Assembly (NCBI GenBank): GCA_031421635.1
Contig: JANOPA010000039.1
Span: 45,393 to 109,392 of the forward strand
Direction of reading: 5' to 3'
DNA: 64,000 bases
From: JAPOKJ01 sp031421635
GTDB taxonomy: Bacteria > Pseudomonadota > Gammaproteobacteria > Burkholderiales > Burkholderiaceae_E
In this document: piece by piece, positions 51,231 through 60,341 of the stretch
How positions within the stretch are numbered: position 1 is the stretch's first letter
How the letters are laid out: the number at the start of each line of letters is the position of its first letter
Program-made: the position numbers and the translations under genes
Notes under the pieces: generated by a model
Seen by the model: the letters and a program-made list of their open reading frames with translations, nothing else
Databases searched by the model: none
Told to the model about the DNA's origin: nothing

Positions 51231-52203
51231 AATATTTACGCTGGCTCTTACCCTAGCCTCAACTCTGACTTTCGGCCTCACCGTTAGCACCGGGACCAGC
51301 GCTCAAACCCAACCCTGGCCTAATCGGCAGATTCGCTTCATCGTCCCTTTTGCCCCAGGCGGCGCCAACGATCTGATGGCACGCACCGCTGCGCTAGGAG
51401 CCTCGAAAATTCTTGGCCAGCCAATCGTTGTTGAGAACAAACCGGGTGCCGGGGGCACCATTGGCGCGGACGCTGCGGCCAAGAGCGCGGGCGACGGCTA
51501 CACCTTTTTGATCAGCGCTGCCGGGGTGATCTCCAACTCCATGATCAAGCGCAATATGCCCTACCAAGACAGCGATCTTGTTCCCGTCGCAATGATAGGC
51601 TTGGCGCCTTCAGTGATTTTGGTAGCCCCCAACTCCCCTTATAAAACCATCAAAGATTTAGTGGAGGCCTCGCGCGCTGCCGGTGGCTTGCATTTTGCAA
51701 CTGCCGGTACTGGCAGCACGCCTCACTTTGTGGCCGAACTTCTCAATACTCGCTATGGTGCCAAGCTTGATCCGGTGCCCTACAAGAGCGGCTCGGAATC
51801 CACGACTGCCTTGATCGGCGGGCAAATCGCCGCCACCTCTGAAGCCAGTATTGTTTCGCTTGGCTATTTGAAAAGCGGTAAATTGCGCGGTCTCGCCACC
51901 ACTTGGGTCAAGCGTATTGAGGCCTATCCCGATTTACCGACGGCCGCCGAGCAAGGCTTCCCGGAAATAAGGATTGCACACTGGGCGGGCTTACATGCGC
52001 CCAAAGGCACGCCCCTTGAGATTCTCGATAAAATGAGCGCCGCCATTGATGCTGCGATGAGATCCGCGTCGGTGATAGAGCGCATGACGCCCTTGGGTAT
52101 CCAGCCGATGGGCGGCACCCGTGCGGACTTTGAGCGTTTCGTCGCAGATGAACGCGCCAGGCTAGGGGCGACCGTGCGTGCGGCAGGTATGAAGGAAGAC
52201 TAA
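51217..52203 (+). CDS. Bug/TctC-family periplasmic binding protein
   Basis: 328 residues from TTG 51217, which has GGAGAG just upstream and starts MARNKIFTLALTLASTLTF, a proper signal peptide ending TGTSAQT. The longer frame from 51151 lies entirely inside the dioxygenase gene and adds residues that spoil the signal, so it is rejected. The result is a 14-base overlap with tauD-like and coupled translation. Motifs: IRFIVPFAPGGANDLMARTAAL, IVVENKPGAGGTIGADAAAKSAGDGYTFLI and PYKSGSESTTALIGGQI. Confidence 0.88.
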   Translation: MARNKIFTLALTLASTLTFGLTVSTGTSAQTQPWPNRQIRFIVPFAPGGANDLMARTAALGASKILGQPIVVENKPGAGGTIGADAAAKSAGDGYTFLISAAGVISNSMIKRNMPYQDSDLVPVAMIGLAPSVILVAPNSPYKTIKDLVEASRAAGGLHFATAGTGSTPHFVAELLNTRYGAKLDPVPYKSGSESTTALIGGQIAATSEASIVSLGYLKSGKLRGLATTWVKRIEAYPDLPTAAEQGFPEIRIAHWAGLHAPKGTPLEILDKMSAAIDAAMRSASVIERMTPLGIQPMGGTRADFERFVADERARLGATVRAAGMKED

Positions 52204-52248
52204 AATTTCGCTTACCGACTAAGCGACATCCGATAGAAAGAATACGCA

Positions 52249-53526
52249 ATGAGCACCAGCGCCATGACCTCAGAACAAATTCAAACCCTGGCAAGGCTTG
52301 AAGCCTACGATACGCCGCTCGATCAAATCAATGTTAGTAAGCCAAGGCTTTTTCAGTCCGATACGATCTGGCCCTATTTCGAACGCTTGCGTCGCGATGA
52401 CCCGGTGCATTTTTGCAAAGCAAGCGTCAACGGCCCGTTCTGGTCAGTCACCAAGTTCAAAGACATCATGCAGGTTGAAGGCAGCCACAATATCTTCTCG
52501 TCTGCGGCAGGCATAGGCATCAGTGATCCACCGCCATTTCTAGTCTCCGGCGGTTTTATCTCGATGGACCCACCCAAGCATGACGAACAACGAAAAACGG
52601 TCAGCCCCATCGTAGCGCCCGGCAATCTGGTGAACTTCGAAAAATTGATCAGAACTCGGGTGTGCAAAACACTGGGCGAATTGCCTATCGACGAGGACTT
52701 TAATTGGGTCGATAAGGTTTCAATCTCGCTGACCACGCAAATGCTCGCAACGCTCTTCGACTTTCCTTGGGAAGACCGCCATCTCCTGACCTTTTGGTCC
52801 GATGCTGCTACTTCGGAAGTGAAGGGCGGGGGAGTCATTACGTCCGAGGCGATGCGTACCAAGGCACTAGGCGAATGCTTGGAATACTTTACGCGCTTAT
52901 GGAACCAACGGGTCAATGCCGATCCGGGTAGCGATCTCATCTCGATGCTGGCACATTCACCAGCAACCCGAAACATGACGCCGGAAGAATTACTGGGCAA
53001 TCTCATTTTGTTGATTGTTGGCGGCAACGACACGACCCGTAATTCGATGACCGGCGGACTTTACTTTCTGAATCAGAATCCGAAGGAGTTACAAAAGGTC
53101 CGGGAGAACGCTTCGCTCATTCCGAATATGGTGTCCGAGATCATCCGCTATCAAACACCGCTGGCCCATATGCGCCGCACCGCCCTTGTGGATACTGAGC
53201 TGGCAGGCAAGCCCATTAAAAAGGGTGACAAGGTAGTGATGTGGTATCTGTCGGGCAACCGTGACGAAGAAGCGATTGATCTACCCAATGAGTTCATCAT
53301 TGATCGGCCACGCGCGCGTCAGCATTTGTCTTTCGGGTTTGGAATTCACCGCTGTGTAGGCAATCGCTTGGCCGAGCTACAGCTTAAGATCATGTGGGAA
53401 GAAATTTTGAAGCGCTTCGCTCAGGTAGAAGTAGTTGGAGAACCACAGAGAATTTATTCAAATTTTGTGCATGGCTACACTTCTTTACCGGTGCGCATTC
53501 GCTCACAAGCGGTGCTGGCGCATTGA
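52249..53526 (+). CDS. CYP153-family cytochrome P450 (first copy)
   Basis: 425-residue soluble P450 close to CYP153A alkane/fatty-acid terminal hydroxylases: WPYFERLRRDDPVHFC, PPKHDEQRKTVSPIVAP, the LTTQMLATLFDFPWEDRH run and I-helix LIVGGNDTTRNSMTGG. The heme Cys is C369 in FGFGIHRCVGNRLAE. It needs a ferredoxin and a reductase; a [2Fe-2S] ferredoxin lies 6.4 kb on, next to a second CYP153. Transcribed behind the TauD-like and Bug genes, with 45 bases to the previous stop. The likely reaction is omega-hydroxylation of a medium-chain aliphatic compound. Confidence 0.94.
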   Translation: MSTSAMTSEQIQTLARLEAYDTPLDQINVSKPRLFQSDTIWPYFERLRRDDPVHFCKASVNGPFWSVTKFKDIMQVEGSHNIFSSAAGIGISDPPPFLVSGGFISMDPPKHDEQRKTVSPIVAPGNLVNFEKLIRTRVCKTLGELPIDEDFNWVDKVSISLTTQMLATLFDFPWEDRHLLTFWSDAATSEVKGGGVITSEAMRTKALGECLEYFTRLWNQRVNADPGSDLISMLAHSPATRNMTPEELLGNLILLIVGGNDTTRNSMTGGLYFLNQNPKELQKVRENASLIPNMVSEIIRYQTPLAHMRRTALVDTELAGKPIKKGDKVVMWYLSGNRDEEAIDLPNEFIIDRPRARQHLSFGFGIHRCVGNRLAELQLKIMWEEILKRFAQVEVVGEPQRIYSNFVHGYTSLPVRIRSQAVLAH

Positions 53527-53581
53527 AGCCAGACAGGGGCAATGGTTTGAGCACTGGTGTTGCATTTTATCAATGCCATGC

Positions 53582-55828
53582 CTAAAGACAAGGCAGGCGG
53601 AGCTCGAACCTCACGCCGTTGGCAGTATTCACTGCACGAATACTGCCTTGCATTTTAGACATATAGGTTTTGGCGACAAATAAGCCCTGACCACGATGCT
53701 CAGTACTGAGTGCGCTTTGCGTGCCTACTTGGTCGTGATTGCTGCCACCATCTTTGATTCCGGTCGACACGTTGTCACCGGGCGCCGAGACACCATATTC
53801 AAAAACTTTGTCGATCAAATCAAGAGAAATTATCGGCCCCTGATTTTCAATTTGGATAAGCGCCTCGTTCACCCCACCTTCCTGCGCTTGCGAGAGGCTA
53901 ATGTTGATCGGCGTACCAGGCAAACGGTAGCGCTTAGCATTATTCAACACATGAGTCACCACATCTTCTAGTGAATACTCGTCGGCATGTACCAAGCGCT
54001 CCGATAAGGCCGTGGAAAACTGGACCGACTCAATGCCCGCGAAATGAGCGTTCTGCGCGACATTATTCAAAAACGCAACAAGCTCTAAAACGCCCATTTG
54101 AAGCTTGCTCGATTCAATGGCCTCGCTTGGTGAGGCGCTGCCGTACAATACTTTCACGGCCTGTTGCATACGCTTCACATAACGGTGACTTGGATCAATT
54201 TCCTGGCCATGTAACACCATCAAAGACTGCAAGGGGGACATGATTTCATGCCCGACCGCATGCCAGGTATCACGCTCTTGATCCGCTCGAATTTGCTCGC
54301 GTTTGAGATCTGATTTCACGCGCTGCAAAAGATCGGCTAAGCCGCCCGCGAGAATGCCAAGCTCATCCTTGCCACGCAGGTCCGCAACGTCCAACTCGCC
54401 GACCATTGCCGTATTGATGTTGACGTTATGCGATAAGGCTGCGGCACGCTTGGTGAGCACTGCAATCCGTCGGATCAAGCCAATTTCGATCACAATCCAG
54501 GCCAGAACAATTGCACCCAACATGGCTGCAATAAACCATGACAAGCGGGTCGCCGTGGCTGCCAGATTGCGCTCAATGGCGCGCACGTCACCGTTCAAGT
54601 CAAGCTGGTAGCGGCCGGTCAGTGTGTTCAGAGTCTCGGTGGTCGGTGCAGGCACACTACTTGGACCGAGCGGCAAGTAGCTTATGAGCTTGGCAATCCA
54701 CCAAGCGGGGGTGGCACCTAGCTCTTCTTTACCGCGAATGGACACGATGGGGAGCACTGAGGGCTCATCCTTACTTGCTAAAACACTGCGCGCTTGAAGC
54801 GCCCGAATGGTTACGGTTTCCCCTGGCGCAAGCGAGCCTTCCAGATCGGACCATGAGAACGGCGGCGCTGCCCCGGGGGTCGCGCTATCGAACACCGGTT
54901 GATCGGAACCGGGCCCAAACATCTCCATACGGATTCCAGTCTTACTTAGAACCAGCGGCGGCCAGGCGGGTCTTGGATCGCTAAAAATGGCATCACGAAA
55001 GGCCTCTACCGGTAGGCGAATGGAGTAGAAGGTACGGCGCGGGCAGGCCTCATCATTACGAGCAGCTTGCAAACACTCGGCATCCTGCCACACCCAAGCA
55101 CGGAACTCTTTGACGGGTCGAGTCTGCCGCTCCACAGCCTGAAAGCTGGTCGCGGCAGCAGTCACCGCATCTTCGACAAACCCGGTCAAACGACCGCGCA
55201 GACCCGGGGCGGAAGATTCCCCAGTCAACTCAAAGGGGGCAATCCAGCGCGTCACTTCGCCTGCAACATTTAGAGTAACCCGAGCCCTGTGCAATCCGGT
55301 GAGATTGAGCTCGCTGGGCTCTCTTGCTTGAAGCATGGTGGTGGCGAAACTGCCCACCACGTATACAAAACCTCCACTGCGAGCGCTATTGCCTATGGCA
55401 ACGCACAGGGTGCTGCCATCAGGATATTGCATCGGGCAACCGACCGTCTCCACGGTTTGCTGAGCCTTGGTTTGATCCGCAAAATCCAAACCCGCGTAGG
55501 GCAAGACCAAGGGTCGAATCAAGTGGGTTGAGTTGGGTCGCGCGGCCTCCGGGTTCAGCAAAGCAAGTTGACCGGAGGGGTGACGAAGCTTGGCCACTAG
55601 CTCGGCCATCGTCTTTTTGGTGCCTTCGCTGTAAAGGCGCACACTGCGCTGTTTTTCGTCTTTCAATACCTCTAAAGCCAGGGTCAGAGTAAAGACCATC
55701 AGTAAGACAAACGCAGCACGAAAAATAATCCGGCGGCGAAATGCCGCAAAACCGAGTCTAGGCATAGCAATGCTGCCAAGCTTGGGCAGGTCTAAACTGG
55801 GCAGGTCAAGTTTTAGGCTCATGGTCAA
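53582..55828 (-). CDS. Membrane sensor histidine kinase with large periplasmic domain
   Basis: 748 residues. A cytoplasmic N-tail with LDLPS-LDLPK repeats (residues 6-18) precedes TM1 (about 34-52). A periplasmic sensor region of nearly 380 residues (53-430) shows no domain I recognise and contains four or more cysteines. TM2 spans about 430-452, then a HAMP-like linker, the DHp helix with phospho-acceptor His527 in HEIMSPLQSL, and an ATPase with LNNAKRYRLPG (N box) and HRGQGLFVAKTYM (G2 box). Downstream of its response regulator by 15 bases. Both genes diverge from the SPFH gene, making a gene module that sits between CYP153 paralogs. Confidence 0.92.
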   Translation of the reverse strand: MTMSLKLDLPSLDLPKLGSIAMPRLGFAAFRRRIIFRAAFVLLMVFTLTLALEVLKDEKQRSVRLYSEGTKKTMAELVAKLRHPSGQLALLNPEAARPNSTHLIRPLVLPYAGLDFADQTKAQQTVETVGCPMQYPDGSTLCVAIGNSARSGGFVYVVGSFATTMLQAREPSELNLTGLHRARVTLNVAGEVTRWIAPFELTGESSAPGLRGRLTGFVEDAVTAAATSFQAVERQTRPVKEFRAWVWQDAECLQAARNDEACPRRTFYSIRLPVEAFRDAIFSDPRPAWPPLVLSKTGIRMEMFGPGSDQPVFDSATPGAAPPFSWSDLEGSLAPGETVTIRALQARSVLASKDEPSVLPIVSIRGKEELGATPAWWIAKLISYLPLGPSSVPAPTTETLNTLTGRYQLDLNGDVRAIERNLAATATRLSWFIAAMLGAIVLAWIVIEIGLIRRIAVLTKRAAALSHNVNINTAMVGELDVADLRGKDELGILAGGLADLLQRVKSDLKREQIRADQERDTWHAVGHEIMSPLQSLMVLHGQEIDPSHRYVKRMQQAVKVLYGSASPSEAIESSKLQMGVLELVAFLNNVAQNAHFAGIESVQFSTALSERLVHADEYSLEDVVTHVLNNAKRYRLPGTPINISLSQAQEGGVNEALIQIENQGPIISLDLIDKVFEYGVSAPGDNVSTGIKDGGSNHDQVGTQSALSTEHRGQGLFVAKTYMSKMQGSIRAVNTANGVRFELRLPCL

Positions 55829-55843
55829 GAACCGTAAGGGACA

Positions 55844-56593
55844 CTAGCGGGTCTTCGCAGGTGAACTCACCCAACGAAAGCCGCGCATCGGTACATTTTC
55901 AATACCGTCGAAATCTGGATCTACATCCCGGAACGCTTCTCGAATAGCGCTGACATGCTTGCGAACATTGTCGCGATTACGGCCACTTTTGACGACCTCA
56001 AATAAGTCTTCATAGGACACCACTTCGCCCTTGCGCTGAAACAAGGTGGCCAGAATGCGTTGCGCGGTTAAAGGAAGATTGATGCGCTGATCACGCCACA
56101 TCGGGCTACGCTGCCAGAGTGGGTCAAGCTGAAGCTCTTTCGACGGAACACTTGTCGCTTCGGGCTTCGCGCGCGCGGCACCCTCAACTTTGGCGCGTTC
56201 GCTTTGTCGGGTTCTCGCCGCTCGCAAAACATCCAGAAACGTTTCAATAAACTCGGCCTCATCAAAGCTGGTTTTTTGCAGATAATCCCAAGCGTCGAGC
56301 GCTTTCATAATGCTGCGATAAATGGCTGCAGGCATGGCGGAGACGACTAACACCGGTGTACCTTGGCCCAGCTTATTGATGGCATTAATCAAGGCCACGC
56401 CTGCGTTTCGCTCTCTGCCCAGCTCAATATCCAGCAGCACCACGTCGTACTCCTCTCGGGCGAGAGCGGCTTCGGCCTCGTCACGACTAAACCATTGATC
56501 GATTTTCAACTCAGGACGGGCTGAGCGAATCCAGCCCACCAATTGGTTACTGGTCGGGAGGTCGTCTTCGATTACTGCAATTCGTGCACTCAT
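55844..56593 (-). CDS. Response regulator, OmpR-like
   Basis: 249 residues. The receiver domain (1-120) has IEDD, phospho-acceptor Asp55 in VVLLDIELGR, a Ser in VVSAMP and Lys in LQKTSFDE. A charged linker joins a winged-helix DNA-binding domain in the last 95 residues (LTAQRILATLFQRKGEVVSYEDLFEVV, NVRKHVSAIREAF, GFRWV), with an alpha-loop typical of the OmpR/PhoB class. First gene of the two-gene kinase operon; its start is 206 bases from the divergent SPFH gene, so it could control both. Confidence 0.93.
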   Translation of the reverse strand: MSARIAVIEDDLPTSNQLVGWIRSARPELKIDQWFSRDEAEAALAREEYDVVLLDIELGRERNAGVALINAINKLGQGTPVLVVSAMPAAIYRSIMKALDAWDYLQKTSFDEAEFIETFLDVLRAARTRQSERAKVEGAARAKPEATSVPSKELQLDPLWQRSPMWRDQRINLPLTAQRILATLFQRKGEVVSYEDLFEVVKSGRNRDNVRKHVSAIREAFRDVDPDFDGIENVPMRGFRWVSSPAKTR

Positions 56594-56799
56594 GGGTTCG
56601 AATTATGGGGCCTGGCCAAGTTTCAGGGTGTGAGTTTTTCTTCCGAGCACGGAAGATTGCCGCCGACCTTGTGAGCGCCTTTGGCGCACGCAAGGCTGTT
56701 TACTTCCGGGTGAATTCTTAACAATGAACTCCATCGACGCGGCATTGTCGCCATGTCTAAAACCCAAGCATTTCAACCCAAGTGAGAACGGAGTCCAAA

Positions 56800-58140
56800 A
56801 TGTTGAACCACCTGAAAACTACATTACGCACCAAACTTCAAACCATGACCCTTGCCGTTCGCAAGGCATTAAGTCACAGCCCCGTCGATCCAGGCGCAGC
56901 TACAAGCTCCACCTCAAGAGCGTTTGTGCTTTCCGAAAAGCTTGCGATGTCAGGCACTCGCCGAGCCGCTCTGATCAGCGCCATCGTTTTGGGTGGCCTG
57001 GGCTACGCCATCCACAAGAATCCTCCTCTGCATGCGATTGAGCCCGGTGAAATTGCCATCCGCATGAATCAAGTCACGGGCACAACCAGCGAATGGCGCG
57101 ACGGATCGGTACTAGTGGTCCCGATGCTCCACGAGCTTCGCAAGTTTTCTCTGCGTGACCACACCTACAAGGCAGAGTCCATGAGTAAGGCCGAGGGTAG
57201 CGCCCCAGTCCAGTCGGTTGAGGGCCTGTCGGTCGGTATTGATTTGGCGGTTCGCTACGCACTTGACCCCAGCAAAATTAGCACGATGCCCTCGAGCATG
57301 GCGACTGCAGTGCAAGGCGATGTGGTCGAACCGGCTGTGCAAGGCATCGTTTACAAGACCTTTGCGCGATATACGGTACGAGAGATTTTCTCCACCAAGC
57401 GCGGCGAAATTCAGCAACTTATTGAGACCGAACTGAAAATCAAGCTGGCTGCAGAGGGCGTGCTGCTGCGCACCGTGCACGTGGGTAAGGTGGACCTCCC
57501 TGTAGATTATCGTCGCGGCATGGATACGCTCCTTGCAGAAGAATTAGCCACACAAAAAATGCGCTACACCCTGGAGCTTAAAGACAAGCGCGTAAAGGAA
57601 ACGGAGTTAGACGCAGAAGCCGACAAGGTCAAGCGTGAAAAGTCCGCCGAGGCGGCTGCACGCGAGCAAATCATCGCGGCGCGAGGCCAGGAAGAAGCAA
57701 TGAAGCATGTGCTGCCCTTCAAGCAACGCCAGATCGAACAGCGCCAACTGGAGGCTGAAGCCGAGAAAGTTTCTGCGATTCGCCGCGCCGAAGGTAGCGC
57801 TCAGGCCCGTCGACTAGAGGCTGCGGGAGAGGCCGACTCACGTCAAAAACTGGCCGACGCTGAAGTCTATCGCCTCGACAAGGTCGGCAAAACCAACAGC
57901 GAGCAGATGTCTCGAGAAGGCGTGCTCATCACCAAGCATCCTCTACTCATTCAAAAAGCCATGGTGGACAAATTAAGCGACAAAGTGCAGGTCATCATCG
58001 CGCCGCCCGGAACCGATGGCGCCTTCTTGGGTGCAGGATTGCTTGGTGGGCTCAAGAGCGCTCGCGCCATCCCCGTCAGCGGTGATGCTGGTGAGCCGGA
58101 TAGTGATCGCGCCGATGGTTCTAACTCAAAGGCCAACTAG
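56800..58140 (+). CDS. SPFH/prohibitin-like membrane protein
   Basis: 446 residues. A basic N-tail is followed by one membrane segment (RRAALISAIVLGGLGYAIHK, about residues 55-73), then an SPFH/band 7 domain (about 80-250: IEPGEIAIRMNQVTGTTSEW, VQSVEGLSVGIDLAVRYALD) and a long, charged coiled coil (about 260-390) rich in Glu-Ala-Lys repeats; the tail is Gly-rich. Prohibitin-like proteins form large ring assemblies on the membrane. Start at ATG 56800 with CGGAG upstream, rather than GTG 56782. It is followed 59 bases on by the SH3-like protein. Divergent from the two-component genes. Confidence 0.88.
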   Translation: MLNHLKTTLRTKLQTMTLAVRKALSHSPVDPGAATSSTSRAFVLSEKLAMSGTRRAALISAIVLGGLGYAIHKNPPLHAIEPGEIAIRMNQVTGTTSEWRDGSVLVVPMLHELRKFSLRDHTYKAESMSKAEGSAPVQSVEGLSVGIDLAVRYALDPSKISTMPSSMATAVQGDVVEPAVQGIVYKTFARYTVREIFSTKRGEIQQLIETELKIKLAAEGVLLRTVHVGKVDLPVDYRRGMDTLLAEELATQKMRYTLELKDKRVKETELDAEADKVKREKSAEAAAREQIIAARGQEEAMKHVLPFKQRQIEQRQLEAEAEKVSAIRRAEGSAQARRLEAAGEADSRQKLADAEVYRLDKVGKTNSEQMSREGVLITKHPLLIQKAMVDKLSDKVQVIIAPPGTDGAFLGAGLLGGLKSARAIPVSGDAGEPDSDRADGSNSKAN

Positions 58141-58199
58141 TCATGAAATCTAGAAACACCAAACCTACAATCAACAAATCCAAGAACAGGGCAACAACC

Positions 58200-59783
58200 A
58201 TGAAAACACTGATCACCATTGCAAGCGCCACGCTCTGCTTGACGCTGCAAGCCCAAGCGGCCCCAGCCGTGGAGACACTAACCAAGTACCAGGGATCGGA
58301 GGTGCAAATGAACATCGCCATTGTGCTGCAGGACCAAATCAGTCTCCGATCAGCAGCCCGCGACGCGGCGCAAGTGCACGCACAGTTGAGTGCAGGCGAC
58401 ATGATTGAGGTGCGCGGTGAGCGCCTCGACTATCTTCAGGTCTATGACTATCGCCGCGAACGTGCCGGGTTCGTCAAGGCCAGCCAGGTGAAACGCGTTA
58501 AACTTGCTGCATACGAAGCGCCCGAGCTCTTGCATGCGATTCGTTTAGTACGCGAGACCCCAGGCTCAGAATCACTCGGCATAGGTTTTGCCTCAGCCTA
58601 CCTTAAGGTTGCCTCTTCCCAAGATTTGAATGGCGTAAGTGGCATAGAGGTGTTAGACGCCTTGGGTAGCATGGCCGACCGACTGGCCGCGCGCGCCTCA
58701 AGTGCTGTCCCAATCAGCAAGGCCGTTGAGATCGCTACTACGGCGCATCTCGATTTGGCCAAGGCGTATGGTCTGAAGTTTACAAGTTTCGAGCGCGATG
58801 CTCGCATGCAAGTGTGCTATGACGGAGAAGCTTTTCGCCAAGTGATGGCGATGGCCTCCAACAATGAGCAGCGGGCACGCGCAGCTCTGGCCTTAACTCG
58901 CCGGGAATGCGTCGATCCAGCCCTGCAATCCCTGACCCGCTATCGCCTTGAACAATGGCGCGCCAATGTGCTCGAACAAGTGTCAAGCGCACCCCTACCG
59001 GCCTATCTTGAGAATCGAATCCATGCGCGTCGTGCATCAGTTTGGAGCGGGATTGCTTATCAGCAAGCTCGGATCGAACAGGCAGGCGCAATCGCAATCC
59101 TGGGCACTGCCCTGAAACCACTCGAGATCGAGACGGCGACCGCCAAGGCACTGGAAGAATTGGCAAAGGTCAATCGGGTAGAACTTGCCGACGAGGATTT
59201 CGCGTCGTACAACGATGCAGCCATGAGAGTCAGCGCATCGCGCTGGGTGAGTAAGCCTCATGCGGCGATCAGCATCGAATCAATCAAGCTCGCTGCACTC
59301 ACCAGGCAAGGTCTAGCGATTGAGACCGAGGAAGGTCAGCCCGGAGAAACCTGTGTCGTGCTCAAGCAAGTCGGCAAGAGTGTGGCGGCGTTCCGCAAAT
59401 GTACCTATGGACTCATATGGCTAGCCTCAATGAGTGTTAACGCGCACGGCAACGCCATTAGCTTTGCGGTACAACCCAGCGAAACTTGGCGGGAAATGTG
59501 GGTGCTCAGGAAAACGCCAGAAGGCTGGAGCTCCGATGTCCTGCCGCCCAGTATGCAAGGCCCAGAATTGGGTTATGCAGAGTTCGCGGGTTTCACGCCC
59601 GACGGTAAACAGGTTTTGGTAGCACGTGAAGTACGCGTTCAAAAACATTACAAGCGCAGCTTCGAGGTGATTAACCTAGACGGCATGACGACCGACAAGC
59701 AAGCCAGTGATCCCAGTTTACTCGGAGCCTTCCAACGCTGGCAAAGCGCGAGCTGGAAAGCCACTACGGTGAGTATCCGTTAA
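58200..59783 (+). CDS. Secreted SH3-like protein of unknown function
   Basis: 527 residues from ATG 58200, which begins a clear signal peptide (MKTLITIASATLCLTLQAQAAP); the longer frame from 58143 adds a lysine-rich tail without a signal function. Residues about 30-100 look like a bacterial SH3 fold (SLRSAARDAAQVHAQLSAGDMIEVRGERLDYLQVYDY-type pattern with GFVKASQV at its end). The middle is helical, with cysteine pairs (QVCYDG, RRECVDP), and the C-terminal 180 residues are beta-rich. No recognised enzymatic motif. Co-transcribed with the SPFH gene. Confidence 0.78.
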   Translation: MKTLITIASATLCLTLQAQAAPAVETLTKYQGSEVQMNIAIVLQDQISLRSAARDAAQVHAQLSAGDMIEVRGERLDYLQVYDYRRERAGFVKASQVKRVKLAAYEAPELLHAIRLVRETPGSESLGIGFASAYLKVASSQDLNGVSGIEVLDALGSMADRLAARASSAVPISKAVEIATTAHLDLAKAYGLKFTSFERDARMQVCYDGEAFRQVMAMASNNEQRARAALALTRRECVDPALQSLTRYRLEQWRANVLEQVSSAPLPAYLENRIHARRASVWSGIAYQQARIEQAGAIAILGTALKPLEIETATAKALEELAKVNRVELADEDFASYNDAAMRVSASRWVSKPHAAISIESIKLAALTRQGLAIETEEGQPGETCVVLKQVGKSVAAFRKCTYGLIWLASMSVNAHGNAISFAVQPSETWREMWVLRKTPEGWSSDVLPPSMQGPELGYAEFAGFTPDGKQVLVAREVRVQKHYKRSFEVINLDGMTTDKQASDPSLLGAFQRWQSASWKATTVSIR

Positions 59784-59793
59784 GCGAAATTCT

Positions 59794-59820
59794 GCGTGAT
59801 GCTGCACCGCAGCTTCACGC
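59794..59820 (+). terminator. Hairpin after the SH3-like gene
   Basis: GCGTGA-T-GCTGC-ACC-GCAGC-T-TCACGC folds into an almost perfect stem, 10 bases after the stop codon. A U-tract is missing directly after it, so termination is likely but not certain. Confidence 0.5.
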
Positions 59821-59892
59821 CCTAAGGGCGCTCCAAGGCGCGCAGTTTTCGTAGTTGGGCGCGATTCGCCACAGGTCTTAACGCAGTCAAAA

Positions 59893-59921
59893 TTGAACTC
59901 GAGAAGCGAAACTCGTAATAC
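59893..59921 (+). promoter_or_regulatory. Sigma-70 promoter for ferredoxin/CYP153
   Basis: TTGAAC (59893-59898), exactly 17 bases, TAATAC (59916-59921). The start of transcription would be near 59928, some 24 bases before the ferredoxin ATG and its GGAG. This excludes an earlier in-frame ATG at 59928. Confidence 0.7.
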
Positions 59922-59951
59922 ACCGCTATGATTACAACCAGGAGAAAAAAT

Positions 59952-60272
59952 ATGCCGATCATCACTTACATTCAGCACGACGGTGTTCGTCGTGAAATCG
60001 ATCTACCTAATGGCGATTCAGTCATGGAAGGGGCGGTGAACAACATGATTCCGGGCATTGATGCCGATTGCGGCGGTCAATGCATCTGCGCCACCTGCCA
60101 TGTACTGGTTGAACCTGCATGGCTTGACAAACTCAGCCCTGTCAGCGAAAAAGAGCGCGAGATGATCAATTTCGTGGAAGCCGCAAAGACTAATTCGCGC
60201 CTCGCTTGCCAAATCCGAATGCATGACGATCTTGAAGGCCTGGTTGTTTACATGCCCGAGGGGCAGCATTAG
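59952..60272 (+). CDS. [2Fe-2S] ferredoxin, adrenodoxin/putidaredoxin type
   Basis: 106-residue electron carrier for P450. Cluster ligands Cys40, Cys46, Cys49 and Cys86, in the C-x5-C-x2-C...C pattern of vertebrate-type [2Fe-2S] ferredoxins (DCGGQCICATCHVLV and RLACQIRM). An additional Cys44 lies inside the loop. ATG 59952 has AGGAG upstream. It is followed 69 bases on by the second CYP153 gene, so it very likely feeds that enzyme and perhaps the first copy. No ferredoxin reductase gene is in the window. Confidence 0.95.
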   Translation: MPIITYIQHDGVRREIDLPNGDSVMEGAVNNMIPGIDADCGGQCICATCHVLVEPAWLDKLSPVSEKEREMINFVEAAKTNSRLACQIRMHDDLEGLVVYMPEGQH

Positions 60273-60341
60273 GTCGCTCGACAGACAGCTACCATTTTGA
60301 AAACAGCGACTTCTCAATCAGTACAACCTTGGGGACCGATC

